From assembly GCF_000355675.1 (NCBI RefSeq), contig NC_020888.1, positions 531,001 through 595,000 on the forward strand: a DNA stretch of 64,000 bases. The letters run 5' to 3'. Shown here piece by piece: positions 42,558 to 50,020 of the stretch (positions are counted from its first letter, which is position 1; the number at the start of each line of letters is the position of its first letter). Origin of the DNA: Thalassolituus oleivorans MIL-1. GTDB lineage: Bacteria > Pseudomonadota > Gammaproteobacteria > Pseudomonadales > Oceanobacteraceae. Position numbers and translations under genes: made by a program. The notes under the pieces were generated by a model. That model was not told where the DNA came from. It ran no database searches and saw only the letters and a list, made by a program, of their open reading frames with translations.

Positions 42558-42917
42558 ATGGCAGGAAAAGAGTCATTCACCAACACAAGGCTACCTATCA
42601 TCGGTGGCATTACCGCTGCCACCGTCGCCAGCCTGTGTTGTGTTGGGCCTTTTGTGCTCCTGTCACTGGGTATCAGCGGGGCCTGGATCGGTAACCTGAC
42701 TGTATTGGAGCCCTACCGTCCCGTATTCATCATGCTTGTTATGTTGTTGCTCGGTTGGGCTGGCTGGCAGGTTTATCGACCGGTCGATACCTGTGAACCG
42801 GGAACCGTCTGCGCTGTGCCGCAAACTCGGAAACGGCGGCAAATGGTTTTCTGGATCGCTGCAATCGTCGCGCTGGTGCTCGTCACCAGCACCTACTGGA
42901 TTCCTCTGTTCGCATGA
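42558..42917 (+). CDS. merT: Mercuric ion transporter MerT
   Basis: A 119-residue inner-membrane protein with three hydrophobic segments. The first has the vicinal cysteines ASLCCVGPFVLLSLGISGAWIGNLTVLEPYRP (around residue 25), which receive Hg(II) from MerP; a second pair of cysteines lies in the cytoplasmic loop (CEPGTVC). MerT imports Hg(II), normally handing it to MerA. Start placed at 42558 because GGAG lies 7 bases upstream; a GTG 12 bases earlier is in frame. Overlaps or nearly touches merP. Confidence 0.92.
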   Translation: MAGKESFTNTRLPIIGGITAATVASLCCVGPFVLLSLGISGAWIGNLTVLEPYRPVFIMLVMLLLGWAGWQVYRPVDTCEPGTVCAVPQTRKRRQMVFWIAAIVALVLVTSTYWIPLFA

Positions 42918-42934
42918 ACACTCTGGAGCTAACC

Positions 42935-43222
42935 ATGCAGAAAATCATTCTCGGTCTCGTATTCACCATCGCCAGCTTCTCGGCCTGGGCCAAGCCACAA
43001 ACCATCACGCTGGATCTGCCAACCATGAACTGTGCCATGTGCCCGATCACGGTCAAAAAGGCACTCACCAAGGTCCAAGGCGTAACAAAAGCCGAGGTCA
43101 GTTATGAGCATAAGCAAGCCGTAGTAACCTTTGAGGATTCCCTGACCAACGCTGACAGATTGGTCGAAGCGACCACCCATGCCGGTTATTCATCGACCAT
43201 CGTGAAAACGGAAACACCATGA
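42935..43222 (+). CDS. merP: Periplasmic mercury-binding protein MerP
   Basis: A 95-residue protein from the ATG with GGAG at 8 bases upstream. A signal peptide (KIILGLVFTIASFSAWA, residues 3-19) is followed by a heavy-metal-associated ferredoxin-like domain with NCAMC (about residues 31-35) as the Hg(II) site. MerP scavenges Hg(II) in the periplasm and passes it to MerT. Its TGA overlaps the next start codon. Confidence 0.92.
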   Translation: MQKIILGLVFTIASFSAWAKPQTITLDLPTMNCAMCPITVKKALTKVQGVTKAEVSYEHKQAVVTFEDSLTNADRLVEATTHAGYSSTIVKTETP

Positions 43223-43455
43223 TGCCAGAGGTGATTTTGCAGTCAGTGCTGACTTGTCCCGAATGCGGCCATAAAAAAACAGAATCCATGCCCACCGACG
43301 CGTGTCAGTGGTTCTACGAGTGTGAGCAGTGCCATGTTTTATTGAAGCCGAAGCTCGGTGACTGCTGTGTCTACTGTTCCTATGGCTCGGTACCATGCCC
43401 GCCGATACAGTTGTCACAGGGCAATAAAGACACAGGAACCTGTTGCGGCGGTTAA
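43219..43455 (+). CDS. GDCCVxC domain protein of the mer operon
   Basis: A 78-residue cysteine-rich protein: two CxxC pairs (TCPECGHK near 12-19 and YECEQCH near 33-39), then GDCCVYCSYGSVPCPP (about 47-62) and a CCGG end. It belongs to a small family seen in mer operons, annotated after the GDCCVxC motif; some members carry selenocysteine in place of cysteine. It probably binds Hg(II) or another thiophilic metal in the cytoplasm. It overlaps merP by 4 bases. The usual next gene, merA, is missing here. Confidence 0.8.
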   Translation: MMPEVILQSVLTCPECGHKKTESMPTDACQWFYECEQCHVLLKPKLGDCCVYCSYGSVPCPPIQLSQGNKDTGTCCGG

Positions 43456-43609
43456 GTGGACCTCGCAAATCTGCATGTCACTCACCCGGTTAAGTCGATG
43501 ATTTTCCAGTATCAATCCACCTTCAATGATCTCTGTAAGATTAAGGAGCGAGCCTTGGTAAGGCCTCTCTATCAAAACGGTTTCCAACCGACTGTAATTT
43601 TTACTTCTC

Positions 43610-43640
43610 TTGACTCTATAGCGGCTATAGAGTTTACAAT
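43610..43640 (+). promoter_or_regulatory. MerR-type promoter of the permease gene
   Basis: TTGACT (43610-43615) and TACAAT (43635-43640) are 19 bp apart with the palindrome CTCTATAGCGGCTATAGAG (43614-43632) between and over them. This matches Cd/Pb-type MerR family operators and is nearly identical to the operator at 46081-46099. Confidence 0.9.
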
Positions 43641-43685
43641 TGCGATCAATAACCATTAGCGATTCATGAATAAGAGAACACCGAG

Positions 43686-45674
43686 ATGTTTGATTGCAGA
43701 TTGCAACGCCTGAAACGAGCCACCCTTCATGCCATCATATTTCTGATGCTGCCACTTTCTCTATCTGCCGGGGCGAATGAAGCTGAGATCCCAGACAACG
43801 TTACTCAACTCCGGCAACTGGCACAGCTCGCTGAATACATAGGCGTTGATTATGCCGAAGCGGTGAAAAACGGTCAGGTAATTAATGACAATGAATATCA
43901 GGAGATGGTGGAGTTTTCACAACTGATTGTTAGCAAGAGCTCGCTGGCCGCCACTGCTGATGCAGAGTCACTCGCAGTGCAAGCAATGGCATTGCAGAGG
44001 GCCATCCATGATAAGAAAGGTGTTGATGAGATCCGTCAAATGAGTGCCAGCCTACGCGGCACATTGTTGGGATTGATGCCACATTTATCCCTGCCGGAAC
44101 GGATATTACCTCAAGAAAAAATCCGGCCGGTATTTGAGACTAACTGCGGATCTTGCCATGGAGTATCTGGTCAAGGTGACGGAGTGCTGGCAGCACAACT
44201 CGATCCCGCACCCACGGACTTTACCGATAAAGAGCGGGCATTAAATCGATCAATTTTGGGTTTATACGACGCCATTACCAATGGCATTGACGACACCGCC
44301 ATGCCATCTTTTCAACAACTAACGGAGCAAGAGCGTTGGTCAATGGCATTCTATGTCGGTGGACTCGCTTTTCAATCCAGCGAACCTACTCACAATGATT
44401 TGAATATTACCAAACTGCAGCTGATTAATCACAACCCACTGCAACTGGCAGCAGCACGCCCTGATATAACCCTACAAGCTTTGGAGAGTTTACGCGCTAA
44501 CCCCTCGGCATTATTCAAGGCATCCCAAGATCCCTTGGCAATCACATGGAATCGACTTCAAGCCGCCCAAAAAGCGCATCAGAAGGGAGATTTTTCAACC
44601 GCAAGTGAACTCGCCGTCAATGCTTATCTGGACGGTTTTGAACTGATTGAAAACAGCCTCGATGCGCATGACAAAGCACTGCGCCAATCCATCGAGTCCA
44701 ACATGATGGCACTACGACAATTGACCAGCCGCCCCGACGTAAACGGAGAATTGGGTGCGCTAATGGCGGAGACGCGGCATTTGTTGGATGACGCACAACG
44801 TTTGTTATCAGAGTCCACCTTGTCCGAAGGAACTTTATTCACTGCTAGTCTGGTCATATTGTTGCGCGAAGGCCTGGAGGCATTGCTGGTTATCATTGCC
44901 TTAACGACGGTTTTGATAAGAACCGGGCGTCGGGATGCGCTTAAATATGTCCACATAGGCTGGATTGCGGCATTACTTGCCGGTGGTGCCACCTGGATCG
45001 CCGCTCAATCGTTGATCACGATCAGTGGTGCCAATCGTGAAATCATGGAGGGAATTGCCGCTTTATTGGCCGCGTTGGTACTGCTCTATGTTGGGATCTG
45101 GATGCATAGCAAAACCCAGGCTGCACAATGGCAAGCCTACATTCAGCAACATGTCGATACCCAACTTAAGTCTGGCACCTTGTGGGGGCTGGTGGCGTTG
45201 GCATTTGTGGCGGTTTACCGGGAGGTGTTTGAAACCGTATTATTTTATCAATCGCTGTTAACGCAGGCGGTATCAACCCAATATTCTTCTGTTGGTGGTG
45301 GCTTTGCGCTCGGTTTGTTGCTGTTAGCCATATTGGCGTGGGTGTTGATTCGCTTTTCCGTCAAGCTGCCGATCGCCAAATTCTTTTCAGCCACCACCTA
45401 CTTGCTGCTAGCGCTGGCATTTGTCCTGATGGGCAAAGCTGTGTCGGCATTACAGGAGGCGGCCATCATCGGTATGACGCCATTACCTGTGAGTTTTGAG
45501 ATTGACTGGATTGGCGTCAAATCCACCTGGCAAGGCGTGCTTGCGCAACTTTCGGTACTTCTGGTTTACCTGGTATTTTTAATACTATCCAAATCAAAAC
45601 GCGCAACATCACCGCCGATAACACAGGCGTCCGATTTCAAGCGCGTAAGTGTTACCGCTTCTGATGCTGATTAG
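43686..45674 (+). CDS. pbrT: FTR1-family permease with fused cytochrome c domain (PbrT-like)
   Basis: A 662-residue membrane protein. A signal-like segment (about 14-30) precedes a periplasmic region containing a haem c motif CGSCH (154-158) in a cytochrome-c-like domain. The C-terminal half is an FTR1 iron permease with about seven helices, showing REGLEALLVI near 396 and REVFETVLFY near 510, the two RExxE motifs that carry Fe(III) or Pb(II). Related PbrT proteins take up lead in Cupriavidus. The promoter indicates control by the Cd/Pb regulator. The last 23 bp overlap the convergent regulator gene. Confidence 0.82.
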   Translation: MFDCRLQRLKRATLHAIIFLMLPLSLSAGANEAEIPDNVTQLRQLAQLAEYIGVDYAEAVKNGQVINDNEYQEMVEFSQLIVSKSSLAATADAESLAVQAMALQRAIHDKKGVDEIRQMSASLRGTLLGLMPHLSLPERILPQEKIRPVFETNCGSCHGVSGQGDGVLAAQLDPAPTDFTDKERALNRSILGLYDAITNGIDDTAMPSFQQLTEQERWSMAFYVGGLAFQSSEPTHNDLNITKLQLINHNPLQLAAARPDITLQALESLRANPSALFKASQDPLAITWNRLQAAQKAHQKGDFSTASELAVNAYLDGFELIENSLDAHDKALRQSIESNMMALRQLTSRPDVNGELGALMAETRHLLDDAQRLLSESTLSEGTLFTASLVILLREGLEALLVIIALTTVLIRTGRRDALKYVHIGWIAALLAGGATWIAAQSLITISGANREIMEGIAALLAALVLLYVGIWMHSKTQAAQWQAYIQQHVDTQLKSGTLWGLVALAFVAVYREVFETVLFYQSLLTQAVSTQYSSVGGGFALGLLLLAILAWVLIRFSVKLPIAKFFSATTYLLLALAFVLMGKAVSALQEAAIIGMTPLPVSFEIDWIGVKSTWQGVLAQLSVLLVYLVFLILSKSKRATSPPITQASDFKRVSVTASDAD

Positions 45675-46059
45675 TGGTTAACGTTTGCAAGATGCCGCAC
45701 TGTTCGATCGTCCTTTCACTGGAGCAGCTGCGGCGAAGTACTTTCAAATGCTCGCGCAGCTGAACCAGCACCTGAATGCGCGTTTCCACTTGTTGAATGT
45801 GCGTATCCATCATGCGATTGACTTGATCACATTGCGCACCCGGTGAGCGTTTTAATGTGAGTAGCTGGCGGATCTCGGACAAACTGAGATCCAGGTTACG
45901 GCAGAGCTTGATAAATAGCAGCTGTTCGACAGCAGCTTCATCGTAAAGTCGAAAATTGCCGTCACTACGCTGTGTCGTGCACAGCAACTGTTCTTTTTCA
46001 TAGTAACGGATAGTTTGCACCGAGCAATCCGTCTTTTTTGCCAGCTCGCCAATCTTCAT
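45652..46059 (-). CDS. cadR: Cd(II)/Pb(II)-responsive MerR-family regulator (CadR/PbrR-like)
   Basis: A 135-residue MerR-family protein: KIGELAKKTDCSVQTIRYYEKEQLL HTH at residues 2-26, long coiled coil, and metal-binding cysteines C77, C112 and C121, as in CadR/PbrR; an extra Cys at position 12 corresponds to C14 of PbrR. It should bind Cd(II), Pb(II) or Zn(II) and untwist the 19-bp promoters in front of the permease and the CDF gene. It is divergent from the CDF gene and convergent, with overlap, to pbrT. Confidence 0.88.
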   Translation of the reverse strand: MKIGELAKKTDCSVQTIRYYEKEQLLCTTQRSDGNFRLYDEAAVEQLLFIKLCRNLDLSLSEIRQLLTLKRSPGAQCDQVNRMMDTHIQQVETRIQVLVQLREHLKVLRRSCSSERTIEQCGILQTLTTNQHQKR

Positions 46060-46076
46060 TTATTCAATCTCTGTGC

Positions 46077-46107
46077 TTGACTCTATAGTAACTATAGAGT
46101 TTAAACT
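46077..46107 (+). promoter_or_regulatory. MerR-type promoter of the CDF gene
   Basis: TTGACT (46077-46082), 19 bp, TAAACT (46102-46107), with the palindrome CTCTATAGTAACTATAGAG (46081-46099). It lies between the regulator and the CDF gene and shares all but the central bases with the pbrT operator. Confidence 0.9.
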
Positions 46108-46136
46108 GCCCACCTTGGATAGAACAAGGGTTTTTT

Positions 46137-47036
46137 ATGACGACCACATGCGGTGGCAATTGCCAAAATAACGCGACGGAGAACACTCCCCAAATTGCCG
46201 AAGTACACGACGCTTCTCATGGCGGCTTTGTTAGTGAGTATCATGTCCCCAAGATGGACTGTCCTTCAGAGGAAGGCATGATCCGTATGGCGTTGGACAG
46301 TGTGCATCCTAAAGTCACATTGGAATTCGATACCCCCAAGCGCAAGGTGAGTGTCTACCATGGTGATAACGCTGACCTTATTAAAAAAAGAATGCAATCA
46401 GTCGGTCTGGGCGCGAGACTTGTCAGTACAATGCCCGTCGCCAGCGAGTCCATCGCCCGTGCGCAGGCGTCTGCAAAACAGGAGGCAGAAAGAGAAGCTG
46501 GCATTCTCAAGTGGCTACTGGCAATCAATGGCATCATGTTTGTCATTGAAATTACTGTCGGCTGGTGGGCGCAATCCACTGGTTTGATTGCGGACTCCCT
46601 GGATATGTTCGCTGATGCCGCCGTCTACGGCGTGGCGCTGTATGCCGTAGGGCACAGTGTGCGGATGAAGTTGCGTGCAGCCCATTTTTCCGGTTGGCTT
46701 CAGATCATTCTCGCCTTGGGCGCTTTGGGCGAGGTGGTAAGGCGATTAGTATTGGGTAGTGAACCGGTTTCCACTTTGATGATGAGCTTCGGGCTTGTTG
46801 CCTTGGCGGCCAATGTGACCTGTCTGCTGTTGATTGCCAAAAGCCGGGATAGCGGCGCCCATATGAAAGCCAGCTGGATTTTCTCCGCCAATGACGTGAT
46901 TGCCAATCTAGGGGTGATCCTTGCCGGTGGATTGGTGGCCTGGACGGGCTCACGTTATCCAGACTTGGTGATTGGCCTTATCATCGGTTTGATTGTGTTG
47001 AATGGCGCGCGCCGCATCTTGCAACTTAAGTCCTGA
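46137..47036 (+). CDS. Cation efflux (CDF) transporter with N-terminal metal-binding domain
   Basis: A 299-residue protein. The start TTTCGGNCQNN is Cys-rich, then a degenerate HMA-like domain (residues about 33-95; PKMDCPSEEGMIRMAL with a single Cys where CxxC is usual) and a CDF transporter domain from about 118 with ADSLDMFADAAVYGVALYAVG and SWIFSANDVIANLGVILAGG, the Asp/Asn metal site region. Such HMA-CDF proteins export Cd, Zn, Co or Pb to the periplasm. Its promoter places it under the CadR/PbrR-like regulator. Confidence 0.85.
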   Translation: MTTTCGGNCQNNATENTPQIAEVHDASHGGFVSEYHVPKMDCPSEEGMIRMALDSVHPKVTLEFDTPKRKVSVYHGDNADLIKKRMQSVGLGARLVSTMPVASESIARAQASAKQEAEREAGILKWLLAINGIMFVIEITVGWWAQSTGLIADSLDMFADAAVYGVALYAVGHSVRMKLRAAHFSGWLQIILALGALGEVVRRLVLGSEPVSTLMMSFGLVALAANVTCLLLIAKSRDSGAHMKASWIFSANDVIANLGVILAGGLVAWTGSRYPDLVIGLIIGLIVLNGARRILQLKS

Positions 47037-47227
47037 GACACCGGGCACAATATGAACAACAAGCAATCGTCTTATGATACACCGCCAATAAAGATCCTCG
47101 ACCTGGCTCGCTTTGACAGGCGGATAACAGGTAAACGAAAGGCGCCGGGACAATCGTTGATTGACTCCGCAATCAAAGGTGGTATGCTTCGCAGGCTATT
47201 CCATTTCATTGGGGTTATATTCGGTTT

Positions 47228-47575
47228 ATGAGTCGAAAAGCACTGTCTTATCTGCTGTTAGTCTTGATTGCACTGCAATCAGTGACAGCTATGGCTGACG
47301 TTCATCCCCTTGATTATTCGGATACAGCCCCTTATTCCTCCGATGGCTCATCATCGGCAATGCTGGATAGCTCGACCGTTATTGATCCTGCAGATCAAAA
47401 TACCGCGCCTGACGATCTGTTTTATTGCCATCACCATGGCTGCCATTGCCATGTCTATTTATCCGGTAACCTGACTCACTCAAACTTTTTGCATAAACAT
47501 TCGTTGCATAACAACTATCAAGCCCTCATTCCCGAGGCCCCATCCTCGTCGCTGTACCGCCCTCCAATCGCCTGA
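47228..47575 (+). CDS. Small His-rich exported protein, CzcI-like
   Basis: A 115-residue protein with a signal peptide (KALSYLLLVLIALQSVTAMA) and an acidic, Ser/Asp-rich mature part containing CHHHGCHCH at about residues 73-81 and further histidines. It precedes czcC as CzcI does in Cupriavidus, and the pattern fits the small CzcI/DUF2946-type family. It probably binds zinc or cadmium in the periplasm and may tune czc expression. Homology beyond composition and position is not certain. Confidence 0.6.
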   Translation: MSRKALSYLLLVLIALQSVTAMADVHPLDYSDTAPYSSDGSSSAMLDSSTVIDPADQNTAPDDLFYCHHHGCHCHVYLSGNLTHSNFLHKHSLHNNYQALIPEAPSSSLYRPPIA

Positions 47576-47658
47576 TTTTACCGATTAAGTTTTTTCTGTG
47601 TTGCCGTTATCGCTGCAACGCGCGGTTTGAATTATCTTAAATAAGTAGGATCTACCAT

Positions 47659-48999
47659 ATGCTATCAATACGTACTGCGCCGGGTTCTGGCGCTACGGGT
47701 CGGCGGAATATCAAAAGCCGCTGCATTCTGTTCAGTTTATTATTTTTTATTTCTTCGTCGGGGCTTAACGCCGCACCTGGGGACTCAACGATCACGCTGA
47801 CCAATGCGGTGCAGCGCGCCTTGTCACAAAACCCTTCTTTAAAAGTTTTTCCCTACCGCTACGCAGCCCTTCAAGGGCAGGCCGAAACAGCCGGGTTAAG
47901 GCCGGCGTATGAGCTGGGATTTGACGCTGAAAATGTCGGGGGCACTGGGGACTTCAGCGGCGCAGGTGGTGCTGAACTCACCATTGCGCTGTCTTCGGTC
48001 ATCGAAATGGGGGATAAGCGCGCGGCACGGCAAGGCGTAATCTCCCACAGTCGGTCGGTGCTCAATGCCAGCCGACAGGTGGAATCCTTGGCCTTATTGG
48101 GCGAAGTCACCCGCCGTTACGTCGATGTGCTAGCGGCACAGGAGCAGGTCACCCTGGCTGGCGAGGCCGCCCAATTGGCGAGCGAGAGCTTACGCATTGT
48201 GAAAAAGCGGGCTACGGCGGGAGCGACACCCGAGGCGGAAGTCAAACGGGCACAGGCCGCTGCCGAGCAAGCGAAGCTCGCTTTGCTTTCGGAGCAGCAA
48301 CGGCTTGCTTATTTGAAAGTGTCGTTGTCTGCCTTGTGGGGGGTAACCTCACCGGACTTTGACAAAGTGGAAGGTGATCTATTCCAGTTTGGCGAGGACG
48401 TGGCATTCGACCTGTTGTACGCCAAAGTTGAAAAAAATCCTGCGATAGAAGTATTCGCAGTAGAGTCCCGTCTCAAAGAAGCAGAAATACGCCTTGCTCA
48501 AACCCAATCCAGTGCCGATATCAGTTGGTCGGTGGGGGTTCGTCGCTTGCAGGAGACCGATGACACCGCATTGGTAGCGGGTTTCAGCATGCCCTTGTTT
48601 TCCGGCAAGCGAAATGCCGGCGCGGTTTCGACCGCGTTGGCCGAAAAAAATCAGGTGTTGGCAGAGCGCGACGTAATGCTGCTGGATCTACACACGCAAC
48701 TGTTCCGGGCTTTTCACAACCGCAAGCAAGCCATTGTCGCGGTCAAGGCGCTACGTACCGCGATCATTCCCGCCCTTGAACAAGCGCTGGTAGAAACACA
48801 GGCGGCCTATCAACGGGGCCGGTACGGGTATCTCGACTATGTCAGTGCACGGCAGGAATTATTGAGCGCCAGGCGTACCCAGATCGAAGCGGCCGCAGCG
48901 GCCTTAACCTATGGCGCAGAAATTGAGCAGCTAACAGCAGAGCCCTTGGCCTTGACGCAGTATGGCGAAGACTACACATTTTCAGGAACCCCACAATGA
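47659..48999 (+). CDS. czcC: Outer-membrane factor of the Czc efflux system
   Basis: A 446-residue TolC-family protein. A signal sequence ends around GLNAAPG (about residue 36), followed by two outer-membrane efflux protein (OEP) repeats: LTNAVQRALSQNPSLKVF near 42-59, VDVLAAQEQVTLAGEAAQLASESLRIVKKRATAGATPEAEVKRAQ near 152-197, and AYQRGRYGYLDYVSARQELLSARR near 380-403. It forms the exit channel of the RND pump. A short overlap (ATGA) couples it to czcB. Confidence 0.9.
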   Translation: MLSIRTAPGSGATGRRNIKSRCILFSLLFFISSSGLNAAPGDSTITLTNAVQRALSQNPSLKVFPYRYAALQGQAETAGLRPAYELGFDAENVGGTGDFSGAGGAELTIALSSVIEMGDKRAARQGVISHSRSVLNASRQVESLALLGEVTRRYVDVLAAQEQVTLAGEAAQLASESLRIVKKRATAGATPEAEVKRAQAAAEQAKLALLSEQQRLAYLKVSLSALWGVTSPDFDKVEGDLFQFGEDVAFDLLYAKVEKNPAIEVFAVESRLKEAEIRLAQTQSSADISWSVGVRRLQETDDTALVAGFSMPLFSGKRNAGAVSTALAEKNQVLAERDVMLLDLHTQLFRAFHNRKQAIVAVKALRTAIIPALEQALVETQAAYQRGRYGYLDYVSARQELLSARRTQIEAAAAALTYGAEIEQLTAEPLALTQYGEDYTFSGTPQ

Positions 49000-49937
49000 A
49001 ATCAAATACCCAGTTAAAAAAATCATTTATCCGTCTAATTACGTGTTGCTTTGCGATCACCCTGTTGTCTGGACAAACTTTCGCCGAGACGGGTCACGGA
49101 GAAGAGGAAGAGCACGGTGAAGAAGGCCATGTCGAGCTGACCCTGGAGCAGATAAAACATGCCGGCATTACGCTGGCAACCGTTACCTCGGGCACCATCC
49201 GTGATGTTTTGCCAGTATATGGCGTCGTCGCAACCAACGCAGAGCGTGTACAGTCGGTAACGGCACGCTTCGACGGCGTTATTCGGGAAGTTAAAAAAAG
49301 TGTTGGTGATTCGGTTCGCAAAGGCGAAGCCCTGTTGTCTGTAGAAGCCAACGAAAGCCTGAAAACCTATTCGATTGCCTCTGCACTCAATGGCGTTATT
49401 ACCCAGCGCCACGCAAACCCTGGCGAGCAAACCAGCGATACCCCGCTGTTGGTAGTGCAGGATTTCTCCACGGTCTGGGTAGAGCTGTCGATTTTTCCCA
49501 AGGATGTTGCCCAGGTTGAATTAGGCCAGCGGGTTCGCATTCTCAGTCTCGATTCGACCCAAATCGCAGAGGGAAAAATCATCTATATTGCGCCGCTTGG
49601 CCAAGCTGGTAATCAGGCCATTATGGCGCGCGCTTTGATCGACAACCCGAATGGCATTTGGAAACCCGGTCTCTTTGTCAACGCGCAAATCACCCGCGCA
49701 GAAATAGCCGCTCCAATGGTGATCCGCAACGAAGCCTTGCAAATCGTCGAGGATAACCCTGTCGTTTTTGTTCGGGGTGAGGAAGGTTTTGAACCACGTA
49801 CAGTGACTTTGGGGCGAACCGACGGTGAGCTAAGCGAAGTGGTGGCAGGTCTGTCCGCAGATGAAGTGTATGTCAGCAAAAACAGCTTTACTCTGAAATC
49901 GGAGCTGGGCAAGGAGGATGCTGAACATGGACACTAA
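48996..49937 (+). CDS. czcB: Periplasmic adaptor of the Czc efflux system
   Basis: A 313-residue membrane-fusion protein: signal segment (LITCCFAITLLSGQTFA), a metal-binding Glu/His stretch GHGEEEEHGEEGHVE near residues 30-44, lipoyl/barrel-sandwich domain (VKKSVGDSVRKGEALLSVEANESL...GVITQRHANPGEQ) and beta-barrel. It is shorter than Cupriavidus CzcB (about 520) and lacks the extended C-terminal domain except for a final EDAEHGH. It links CzcA to CzcC. Confidence 0.9.
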   Translation: MKSNTQLKKSFIRLITCCFAITLLSGQTFAETGHGEEEEHGEEGHVELTLEQIKHAGITLATVTSGTIRDVLPVYGVVATNAERVQSVTARFDGVIREVKKSVGDSVRKGEALLSVEANESLKTYSIASALNGVITQRHANPGEQTSDTPLLVVQDFSTVWVELSIFPKDVAQVELGQRVRILSLDSTQIAEGKIIYIAPLGQAGNQAIMARALIDNPNGIWKPGLFVNAQITRAEIAAPMVIRNEALQIVEDNPVVFVRGEEGFEPRTVTLGRTDGELSEVVAGLSADEVYVSKNSFTLKSELGKEDAEHGH

Positions 49938-50020
49938 AACAGTATTCTTGGCACCATTTACGACGTCGAACCACCTACACGGCTTTAACCGGTCATATGA
50001 ACCCACAATAGGAGTTCACC

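Noticed and set aside
43456-43659. 67-codon GTG frame after the GDCCVxC gene
   Set aside because: It runs through the MerR-type promoter of the permease gene and has no family resemblance.
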